Origin: Bugula neritina
Lineage: Eukaryota; Bryozoa; Gymnolaemata; Cheilostomatida; Bugulidae
Length of the DNA stretch: 64,000 bases
NCBI GenBank assembly: GCA_964035545.1
Contig: OZ037769.1
Coordinates: 11,601,133 to 11,665,132, forward strand
Direction of reading: 5' to 3'
The position numbers were made by a program, and so were the translations under genes. The notes below the pieces were generated by a model. The model searched no databases and was not told the origin of the DNA. It saw only the letters and a program-made list of their open reading frames with translations. Below, in pieces: positions 11,601 through 23,600 of the stretch (position 1 is the stretch's first letter; each line of letters begins with the position of its first letter).

Positions 11601-14600
11601 TAGAAAGTATTATATATCTGCCTGCTATTTTACAGCTTATCTAAGTTGAAAACTATTGAGAAACAGAATGTGTCAAGGAACTTTCTGTCTGATTATCTAC
11701 CAGATGACATGTTCAATTCTTTACAGTTACTGAAAGAGTTGCATGTCATTGGCTGTAGTCTCAGAACTCTACCAACGAGGTATGTACTGTATATATAATA
11801 AATTATAGTAGAATGATACTGTATGCTGTCCTAAGTGACTCATTATGTAAATTGCTTGCATGTTATAATATAAGACTGCATTAATAGCAGATTATACAGT
11901 GTAATGAATGTATTGTAACACTAAAATGAATTATATACATGTCTGTTATATTACAGCATATCTCAACTGAGAAATCTTGAGATACTGAATGTGTCAGGGA
12001 ATAGCTTGTCTGGTAATCTACCAGATGATATGTTCGAGTCTTTACAATCACTGAAGGAGTTGAATATCAGCGGCTGCACACTCACCACTCTACCAAAAAG
12101 GTGTGTGCTGTATATATAATTATTCTATGTTGACAGAGTAACAACTCTCAACAGAGTCCTACATTGGCTGAATTTCTCTCCATCTAAAACCAGAATTATA
12201 TTATGTTTTGCATTTAATGATTTGCTCTGTCTAACATGATAAGAACCAACTCTCATTGTATGCTATTCTCAGCTTCTGCAACACTGAGCTGCCATGAAAG
12301 TTTAAACTTTGAACTTTCATATTACTAGTTTTTACATAACTGAACAGTTATTAGAATTTCTGCTCTATGGAACTCTGTGGTGGCTCGTGGAGCTACCAGC
12401 AGCGTAATACGGGGAAATATGATTTCCCCTACTATACAGCACGGGGTCACGTAATTGACCCGGAACAATGGACAGCCAATTAGCGACACTGATAGCTAGT
12501 AGCAGTAGTTAGTTTTCCTGCGTTAGTTAGTCGAAGATAGAGTATTGAATTGTGTAGACGTATAGATTAATTGAATGTATTTGTATAGTTTTTGTGATGT
12601 ATTCTTGTGTGTAAAATATACTCGTATTAACTCGACTTATCCTGGTGAAGTTCTCTAGCACATAAATAGACTTTCTTGATTGCACATCAACCCAAAACTG
12701 AAAAACATAACAACTCTTCAGCTATGATGAACCAGTAGACTAGAGGAATATGTTTTTTTAATTTGAATGTATAACAGTGCTGAGTTTGCATATGCCTTGT
12801 TTTAAATATTTCATAAATTATTTTAGCTTTGCATATACAATGTTTTATCCCAGGATATAATGTATATTGTTAATTATCATTGTTATTATTAATGTTTTTT
12901 TCCAAGTAACTTGTTTTGTTTGCAGTATAAAGTATAATGTAACAAATTTTATCGTGCAATCTCATTATATTTAATATGTACAGCATAATCATCTTACAAC
13001 AATAGAAATATTATATACAAGTCCATTATATTACAGCGTATTGGAGCTAACAAATCTTCAGATACGGAATGTGTCAGGGAATTTTCTGTCTGATAATCTA
13101 CCAGATGATATGTTCGAATCTTTACAATCCTTGAAGGAGTTGAATATCAGTATCTCAACTGAGAAATCTTGAGATGCTGAATGTGTCAAGGAATCGGTTG
13201 TCTAATAATCTACCAGATGACATATTCACATCTTTACAATCACTGAAGAAGTTGGATATCAGTGATTGCTGTCTCAGAACTCTACCAAAAAGGTGTGTAC
13301 TGTATATATAATTATTCTATGTTGACAGAGTAACAACTCTCAACAGAGTCCTACCTTGGCTGAATTTCTCTCCATCTAAAACCAGAATTATACTATGTTT
13401 TGCATTTAATGCTTTGCTCTGTGTAACATGATAAGAACCAACTCTCACTGTATGCTATTCTCAGCTTCTGCAACACTGAGCTGCCTTGAGGGTTTAAACT
13501 TTGAACTTTCATATTACTAGTTTCTAGATAACTGAACAGTTATTAGAATATCTGCTCTATGGAACTCTTCAGCTATGATGAACCAGTAGACTAGAGGGAT
13601 ATGTTTTTTAATTTGAATGTATAACAGTGCTGAGTTTGCATATGCCTTGTTTTAAATATTTCATAAATTATTTTAGCTTTGCATATACAATGTTTTATCC
13701 CAGGATATAATGTATATAGTTAATTATCATTGTTATTATTAATGTTTTTTTCCAAGTAACTTGTTTTGTTTGCAGTATATAGTACTGTATAATGTAACAA
13801 ATTTTATCTTGCAATCTAATTATATTTAATATGCACAGAATAATCATCTTACAACAATAGAAAGAATTATATACAAGTCCATTATATTACAGCATATTGG
13901 AGTTAACAAATCTTCAGATACGGAATGTGTCAGGGAATTTTCTGTCTGATAATCTACCAGATGATATATTCGCACCTTTACAATCACTGAAGGAGTTGAA
14001 TATCAGTGACTGCCGACTCAGAACTCTACCAACGAGGTATGTACTGTATTTCTAATAATTATAGTAGAATGAGACTGTCCTAAGTATTCAAAGGAAAATC
14101 TATTTCATTATGTAAATTTTCTGCATGTTCTAATCTAAAACTGCATTAATAACATATTTTACAGTGTAATGAATGTATTGTAACATTAAAAAGAATTATA
14201 TACATGTCTGTTATATTACAGCATATCTCAACTGAGAAATCTTGAGATACTGAATATGCCAGAGAATTATCTGTCTGGTAATCTACCTGATGATATGTTC
14301 ACATCTTTACAATTACTGAAGGAGTTGAATATCAGTGACTGTAGTCTCGGAACTCTACCAAGGAGGTGTGTACTGTATATATTCAAAACATAAATTTGTA
14401 GTAGAATGAGGCTGCATAATGTCATAGAAATTCACTTTTCTGCCTCTTAATTTATAGCTATAAATTTTCATCACCTCTACTTATGCATATTAATTGCATT
14501 TAAAAAAGAGATAAGAAATATTTGTAAATGTAACGCATCCAGAGAGTACTAGACTGGTTTTCGTATCTGTAAATGTTTTCTAAAGGATTTTCATACCTAT

Positions 14601-17600
14601 TCAAAGTAAAGCGTAGTGTCTGCATATATAACTGCCCTACACTAGTAGTACATATATGAATAGCAGTAAAAGGTTTAATGTACAGGCAGCAGTGGGTATT
14701 TTCATGCTTAGAACTTTTTTTTTAAAACAATGAAACTGTAGTCAAACTACTTTATTCTGGCAACTTTTTACAATGAATCATATTCTATTGAAATTTAATC
14801 AGGATGACTTTAAATAGAAAAAGCATTTTGAGTTGAATTTTGATTATTCCAGACCTATATTAATCTTAAAGTAGTTGCAAGAATACTGTACTAGCTGATG
14901 ATAGAATTAGTGGTCTAATAGACGGTTTTCGCATACCTCTCTAGGGGCTTTTATAGTTTGAAGTTGTCTCCTCCCACCCGGTACATGGGGGAGTCTCCAT
15001 GATATATAGAGAGTCATAAAATCAGGAGAAATTTAAGGTTTGTGTGAAGACTATTGCTAGCATAAGTTTCTTTTCTGAGATAAATATTTTGGTCTAAGCA
15101 TACGTAGCAGTTCCAAAAAAGTTTAAATTTTTTTTCTTGACAAATCTTAGAAAAATGAACTTCAAAGCATGTTTGTAGTTTTGGTTACTGAGCTAGCTAA
15201 ATCTGTAACTATGATATAAGTTCCATTAATCATTTGTTATGCTGGCTGTCATGTTCAATTTATAGCTGTTGACCTTTCAACTCTTCGGTTAGGTTCTGCT
15301 GTTAACAAAATTTTAGAGCACTGCTAGTGACTGAGACAGCAGATTAGCTGTGTTAGCATTTTCAATTGGTGACTAGTCAATATTCCGAAGGCCCATTAGT
15401 CCGAAGGCCCATTAGTCCGAAGGCCCATTAGTCCGAAGGCCCATTAGTCCGAAGGTCCATTAGTCCGAAGGTCCATTAGTCCGAAGGTCCATTAGTCTGA
15501 AAATTAGTAGACACATGATAGTAAAGAGCATCCTCACTGAGAATATCATTGATTTCACTCACAATCTAGTTTAAGTTCTTGCTCTGTTAATGCTGTATGT
15601 GGGTGGCATGCGTGTTGCCTGCTTGCGATTGTTTAGCCTGAGATTACACTATGACTAGAAAACAGCTGCCACAATTAGGGCTGCATCGTTTATCAACATT
15701 CCATTATGGCTGCTTTATAAACAAAGTACACAGCAAGCTATTCACTAGCCTGTCAGCTAGCAAGCCTGTAATTAGTATGTACACATCAGTATCTTCTCAT
15801 CTCTAAGTGTTCACTGAAGCATGAAGTGCTGCGAAATGATGATAACTTAGGAAAAAAATTTACTGGCATTTAATTAGTATTACTTATTTTACAGCTAGTG
15901 TAAAAATGACAGGGGACTGCAATTCTATTCTAGCTACAGTCAGTCAGCTACACACCATAATATACCAAACCAAACAAATCCGCAAGATATGTAGATAAGG
16001 GCAACCTTCTAGCTGTAACTGCCTGGCTGGGGCCACACTATTGGTATATAAGAATTCAGTCCAGCCAAATAAAACCTCCCCTAATTGTGCTATAGAATCG
16101 AAATTTAAAAACCATGTTGTAGATCTTTCTGTTCCTCAAAGCAACTTTTTTGAAATTTCCAATAGCTTTTATAGATTTTCTATAAAATATAAAAATATAA
16201 ATATAAAAAATAAAATTTTCGGACTAATGGACCTTCGGACTAATGGACCTTCGGACTAATGGGCCTTCGGACTAATGGGCCTTCGGACTAATGGGCCTTC
16301 GGACTAATGGGGCTTCGGAATATTGCTCCATCCCCTTTTCAATTGAGTATATACTTACGCCTTTATGCTATAAGAATAGCTAAACTACCGAAAAATGAAA
16401 TGTGGATTGATACATGCTATCAAATTTTATAGCAGGCTAAATGCATCTATTGCAATTGTGACAATTATGCTCAAATAAATATATCTATAGATAAACCCAA
16501 ATAGTCTTTTACCTGTTGGCATTCAGGCTTTTGTGTTACAGTTTTGTTATTTCTTAATATTATGCCTGTGGCTTGTAGCATTTAGGAGCAGTAGTGGAGA
16601 AGTTGAAGTAGCCCAAGTTCTTTGAATTACTTTAAAAATGTTGGTGTTGCGAATAACATAACTTCTTTTACTGCATTTCTAATCTAGAACACAGGCTATT
16701 CTCAATTTCTCCATTACTGCACCTATTGCCCATAACACACTACAGTCGAAACGCGACTGTGGCGGCCATTTTGGAGCTGCTTGCGCATGCCTTCAACGTC
16801 ACGTCCTACTTTTTACTGATCACACTACAGTTCACTACGAACGATGAAAGCTAACTGTCTCTAGTCTCGCAGTAAACTTTTAAACCAATAGGAATGCCAT
16901 AAACCAGTTTCTGCAGTATCCACAGTAACCAACAATTAATCTTGGCGCAATTTTTTGAGATTTACTAGCATAATTTAATAAGATTTTCTAGTTATTTTTA
17001 TTCTAATTTACTAGCTTCAATTATTCAAAATTACTAGCTTTATTTAATGATATTACTTAGCTTTATTCAAGCTCATTCACTAGCCTAAAGAACTAAATAA
17101 TTATAGTACGCTAATAAAATTCAACCAAATTAGAAAAACTAAATATGCAGATAAAATTTAGCAAAATTTATCTAATGAATACTTATTTTCATGATTTATT
17201 GAAACTTTCATACATAACTTCATCATAATTATTTTAAAAGTAAATTAATATAATTTTCGAAGAACCAAATCAAATAATAATGCTCGCTAGTAGCACGTGG
17301 AAAAAGTAAAAGCACTTAACCAATCAGGGTTTACCTGGCCAGTCAGTGATTGGCTGATCGCTCAACTTCAGCGATGACAGTTGAACATGTTGAACTTTCA
17401 TCGCATCGCGAAAAACTGACAGTTGCGTTCAGTTGTGACGTCACAGAGGTCAACGCTTAGCCTCGAAAACGCGTTCAAGATGGCCGTTTTGACTGTAGTG
17501 TGGCAGCCCCATTAATCTTGTGTGTAGTAGTCATATCCGCTGGCTGCAGTAGACTCAAGGTCCTAGTTAATGTAGATGGTAGGTTAGTTATATAATTAAA

Positions 17601-20600
17601 TAAAAAAAAGGCTAAGCTAAGCCAACTACTACCGGACCTGAAAACCCAAGTTTTCCAACCCATCGAATTGCAGTATAAACTGAATTATCTGAAAACCGCT
17701 TCAGAAAGAAATTCTGGTTTAAAGTATTAGGCAGATTCTGATAAGTGAAGCAGTGAAATAATGCTGATAAAATTGAGTTATTAACTTTTTGCTTGGGTTT
17801 ACAGTGAAACTATTTATTGTTATAGCTTCTCAACTTCTCATACTCTAAATATCTACATCAGCTAATCTTATTGAAACTTAGCTGTAGTTTTACAGCTGGC
17901 TTGGCTGATTCTGGGTCACAAAATCTTATTGTAAACTTTATATTACACAAGAACTTTGTCTAGTAGTTCAGGCTACTTTATTATAACTGTAAACTATCTA
18001 ATGATATTATAGCTTGTCCAGGAGAGTACTGCCATATAAAACTATGACAGTGGTATATGTATGTTGATAAATTATGGAACTATTATAAATAAGCATAAAC
18101 ATAACAAGTGATTCACTAGCATAAGGAAAGGCAGCATAAAATTGTAATTAATTATGAATCAACAGCTGACATCACAAGAGTAAATATGAACATGTTTAAT
18201 TATTAGCAAATGCACAGTTATAATGCTTTTCTTTAATTTGAGCCTCACATTCGGATGACATAAAATTTTAGAGCTTGGCTATAAGTCAAGACAGCACCAA
18301 TTAGAATATTACAGCTCTTATCTTGAAATAGGCATAAGCGAGGATAAGTTAGCATCAAGTATAACATTTCAATTAAAACTTTCAAATAAAACTATTAGAC
18401 CTGTTGTAAAATATGTAATAAAGATATAGGGCAGACAAAATATTTCAAGATGACGTTGAATGAAAAGATGTCTGCCTAAATATAAAATATTTTAACTAAA
18501 TTTTTGCATAAACTGATCTCTGCTTCTCTTAGTAATATTTTTCTTTTAAAGAAGTTTTAGCCATAACATGAAACTATCTAAAACATTCACAGTTCCTTGA
18601 ACATAATGTAGCACAAGCTCTTAAAAGTATAATCAAGTGTACATGCTATAGCCTATAACACAGCTAGGCTGCTGCACAGGCATGTGAGTAATTACAATAT
18701 GTAACTAGGAGTGAAACAGGACCACTGCAGAATTGAAAGGTCAATTCAGTTATAAATTGCATGGTAATAACAGATAAGACAACAAATGATTATTGGGGCT
18801 TAATCATAGTTGCCATTTCAGCGTTGCCTAGCAACGAAAACCACAAAATCCGTGGAGGACACAACTCTTAATTGTAGGGGAGATCTCGATGACATTGGAA
18901 AAGGGTCTTATTATTCGATATTTGTATATCAATTCAAAGTTTTAACATAAATTTGATGTTTTACATGGTCTGTGACTTGCTGCAATCTGCTTTCTAAACT
19001 TTAGCTTACAGTCATTTTATTTTAGTATACAGAACCTCCAGGCTTTACAAAAACTAGACATATCAAGCAATATATTCAGCAACATTCCACCTTTTGTGTA
19101 CACATTGAGTAGTCTGCAAGAGCTGAATATATCCTACAATGAGCTTCTGAAGTCTCTACACCCTGAGATACTACAGCTGACTCACCTTCATGCACTGAAG
19201 ACAGATGGTTGTGATGCTCTCGCAACTCCTCCACTAGAAGTGTGCAGAGGAGGATTAGATGCTGTGAGGCAATATTACAAGGATTTAGCTCAAGGCTCCG
19301 GAAAGAATATCCCATTCGCTACAGTTGCTATGCTTGGTAATACAATGGCAGGAAAGACAAGTTTAGTTAGAACATTGCAAAGCCGTGAGAGAAGAAGAAT
19401 TTTGACTTACAGAAGCCCGGAAGCTGCCGTAGATGAGACGACAAAAGTCTTCAATGTTCAAGAAGTTGAAGTAGATGGCACAGTGCTGCGTGTCCTTGAC
19501 ATGGGGGGACAGGAAGTGTATCACGCAACATATCAACTCACTTTGAGACAAAACTGTATACCAGTTGTTGTAGTCAATATGGAAGAATATGAAAGCCTTT
19601 CTACAAAGTTTTCCAGTAGAGAAGCTGTGAGAAGATTAGCCTTTGACTACATGTCTCACCTCTATCTGGCCAATCCAGCTCTTGGTGCACCTAAGCTCGT
19701 CTTGACTCATAGAGACAAATTTCCGGGCACCAAATTTCTAGAGCTAAAATCGTCGTTTCTCAACTTGGTGAATCAAATAAGTGCTGAGATTGTTAAAGAA
19801 GAGAAAGAGGTTGGTGGTGCGTTTTGTCGAATTGAACATTTCAAGAAATCAGCAGGTGGAATCTTCATTGATGATGACATTTATGAAGTCGGAATTGATG
19901 ATGAATATGAAGTGTTCGACCAGATCAAGAAATCTCTTTTTCAAAGCAGTCAAACTTTTGTCAAGCCTCTGCCTTTGGTTTGGGAAGAAGTGAATGAGAA
20001 GGTTCTGCTTTTAGAATCTGGCTACAACTCATTCTGGTTTGTTCTGGCTATGCTAAGACAGCAAAACCTTCAACTTGAATCTGGTCAGCTGGGCATCATT
20101 CTTACTTACATGCACGATTGTGGTAAGATTCTGTGGTACAAAAATCTGGATACCCTGAAGCCTTACATCTTCCACAAGATATCAGAAGTTACCAAACTTT
20201 TAACAGTTCTGTATCATCATGATCCCAGTGTGTGGAACAGCCGACATGATCAGTTCCTGCCATTTCTTTCTGGTCATAAAACCTTTGAGATACAAGATTT
20301 TGAAGCAGCCGTAAGTCAATTCACTGAAACCAGTATTTTAACACAGAATATCTTAAGCTATTTAATAAAAACTCAGACCGAATTTAGGAACCACAATGAT
20401 GTAGAAGTTGCTATTTGCCTTCTCAAGACTTTCCGCCTGCTACACGGTCCGTTGCATCATCAATCTGGTGATGATTCCACCGAATTGTGTTTCATTGCAC
20501 CGCAATTTGCTAGAGAATACTTGAATATTGAGTACCAGTCACCAAAACGCATGCGCCTCCATGTTGGCATACTGTTCAATGGCCTAGCGTTACCACACTA

Positions 20601-23600
20601 TGTTTACCATCAGATGACGGTTGGTTTACTAGAGCGGTTTCCTGATGAACTTGCTGATGTCAAAGTCAAGAGAAACGGGGTTGATGTGTATCAAGATGAA
20701 ATATACACGAGGCTGATACACGACTACAAGTCAAGAAAAGTGCTTTTATTTGTCTCATCAGACGCAGAAAACATCATCAGAATGTGGCAGATATTGATTA
20801 CGTCTACTAACAGCATCCTCAGGCATGTTTTAGAAACATGGCCCGCATGCAGACCAGTCCCAACAGTTCACTGTGGTCACTGCTTGTTGCTAGGCAACCC
20901 TCATCCTATAAAGAAAACATCACCTCAGTGGTGTCTTCGCTCTGTAAACTCGGCTGTTCCTCATGTCAAATCATATAAAGGATCCTCAACAATCAAGTGT
21001 CAAGGAGAAGTAATCCCTGCTGCTTTACTCTATCCATGTATGTTGATTTCAGTTAATTAATTAACTTGTTTATTTATTATGAATACATAAATAAGTTCTG
21101 GGCTATGATGCTGATTTACTAACATTTAGACATCGTGGTTGTATATGATATATATTTTGCACTCTGAGATATACTTTATATAATATAAATGTGTAAAGGA
21201 TCTCATTGAATCCTATATAATGCAGCTCATAAAGCTCTTTCTCTTTCCTCTATTGATAAGTCTTGTATGCACATGAATATTTTCATGCAAAATATATTCA
21301 CTCAAACAGTAATTGCTGCCTAAAAATCTGTAAGTTATTGAATATTGCATAAACAAGTTTTCAAATAGTTTGCCTTATTGCATAGCAAAGCCTTATTCCA
21401 TGTTATCCAATGAATATTCCTCTTTACCACCTCTCTTTAATCACAATCTGAAGAATATTTGCTATATTTTGTTGTTAAACCATCTTATCAAATTACAGGT
21501 GAGACTCTGTCAGAAGCAGATTCTGAGAAGTTTAAAAGTGCTGTCAGTGAATTGATTGCCAGAGAAGAGAGAAATCAACCAGATACTTCAGGTAGAGAAA
21601 TGCATATTATTATATATGTGGCTGAGCCACTAAATCTAACTCTTGGTAAAAATGAAGATGTGTGATTTCTAGATGTTACAGTGCCTTTAGTTTGGTTACC
21701 TTTGCAGTTCCATTGTATGCTAGACTACAACTTTATAGAGTAACACTTTTCAAAGTAATCTTTTGAATCTAGAATCCATAGCAGTACCTTTGTAGGCTGT
21801 TCAGTTTTGCTTTCTTGTTTGAATCAATCATACTTTGTATAGAATCTAAATTTCAAGACATTAACTCTGTTGCACTAAAAACTGGTACATGGTTTTGTGT
21901 TTTCCAGTTGAAGATAACGACCTATCAGATCTGAGAACTGAGGAGGTTACAGCCAATGATGATCTGAGTGATCTCTCCGATGAAGACGAGTATTTGTACC
22001 CTGATAAAGAGAAAGGTGTGCAAATGAGGTTGATAAGACCCAAGCTGGAAACGACTACAAACTTGAAAATCAAGCAACTTTTTTCTAACACTGATAAGGT
22101 AATATTTCGTATAATCTAATATAGTATTTAAAGGCACACAGGTGAAGCACATATGTAAAATCTTTCTATGCAAACAAGCCATTATTTCCAATTTATAACT
22201 GCAGGTATACAGTATGACACGCAAAAGAGGAAGAGCTCTGATAATAAACAACAAGAACTTTGATAAGAGACCAGATCTGTGTAGGGCAGGTTCAGATGTT
22301 GATGTTGAGAATATGTCTGTAACGTTGAAGGACTTCAAATTTGAAGTTGTGACTCACACAGATCTGAAAACAGAGGTAGGTATGGTGTGACAAGACAGTT
22401 TCTACTGAATATAAGCTTATGGTTTGTGTATTGTCATATCGTAAAGCTTGCTGACTCAGCATTTACCAACACATATGCAACGGCAGTTTCTGTAGGAAGT
22501 GCGTTTCTACTAAACTAAGTCGAGGCATCTATTAGAATAAAAACATTATTCAGCTAATTCATAACACAAATTTTCCAGGCTATTCTGTCTACCATTAAAC
22601 ATGAAGTACAACGTAAGGAACATGAAGATTTGGGATGTCATGTGTTGGTTATCATGACTCATGGGGGTGTGGGTGGTTTCATTTATGGAGTAGATATGAA
22701 GAAAGTGAGCCTCACTCATGTGTATGACCTGTTGACCCCACTGAACTTTCCTGGAATGTCTGGGAAACCAAAGATTATCATTCTGGAAACTTGCAGTGGA
22801 AGTGTTTCTACAGTTAGTAGAAAGTGCTTTGGGAAGGATTGAAAGTAATTTTCAGATTACTCAAAGCTTAATCTGCTATCAATTTAGTTTATTGTATAAT
22901 TGTCATTTGGTAATGGATGAGCAATTTCTTGTTTTATTAAAATTGAGACTGACAGCTTGGTTGGATTTTCTTGTTTAAACAATTATTAGTTCGGCCATAA
23001 CGAATATATAGATTCTAAACTTGTATAAAATGATATCACAGCTAGGATAGATGTTGGGAACAGAGGCATAGACTCAGCACCCAATGTTGGACAAGCTCAG
23101 ATAGAGCATGCTGAAATCGTCTCACCCTCCCCTACCAGAACCCAAACCGTTGAGAATACCGAGTGTAAGAATAAGAAGAGCTCTGGTGATTTGTTAGTAG
23201 CTGAATCTTCCATTGAGTGTGAGTAGCACAGCTATGCTTTCTTGATAAACCCTCATAATTAATAATAGTCCTACATTTCTCATGCATTAGGAGTGTTCAC
23301 TATCTTATTATGTTACTTTGTTTACCATTAAGACAATTTTGGCTTGATCATTTCACAATAAAGTAAATAGTTTGCATTCAGTGGTGGCCTACACTCACAT
23401 GGCAGTATCTATAAACATAACCAGTTTATTTCACAGCTGGGATAGATGCTGGTGATAAAGACATAGGCCAAGAACCTGGTGCTGGACCAGCTCCGAGAAA
23501 GGATGCTGGAATAGTGTCACCTTCTCTTGCGGAAAAACAAGAGAACGGGAATTTTGAGTCTAAGATTAAGAAAAGCTCTGATGATTTGCTAATAGCTGAA

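Larger units (their letters stand above)
14366..19025 (+). other. Large intron of gene 1 with transposable elements
   Basis: A 4.66-kb intron between the last LRR cassette and the Roco exon. It holds a fold-back element (15378-16325), a TIR element (16736-17502) and a MITE fragment (about 18820-18908). The rest is AT-rich with no coding signal. The counterpart intron in gene 2 is only 715 bp. Confidence 0.7.

Noticed and set aside
15383-15497. Regular short repeats resembling a CRISPR array
   Set aside because: Units of 16 bp are contiguous without unique spacers, have an inverted partner array at 16217-16320, and the DNA is eukaryotic.
22796-22978. Possible extra coding exon after the catalytic Cys
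   Set aside because: Wrong frame relative to the p20 exon; the p20 frame itself stops at 22842.
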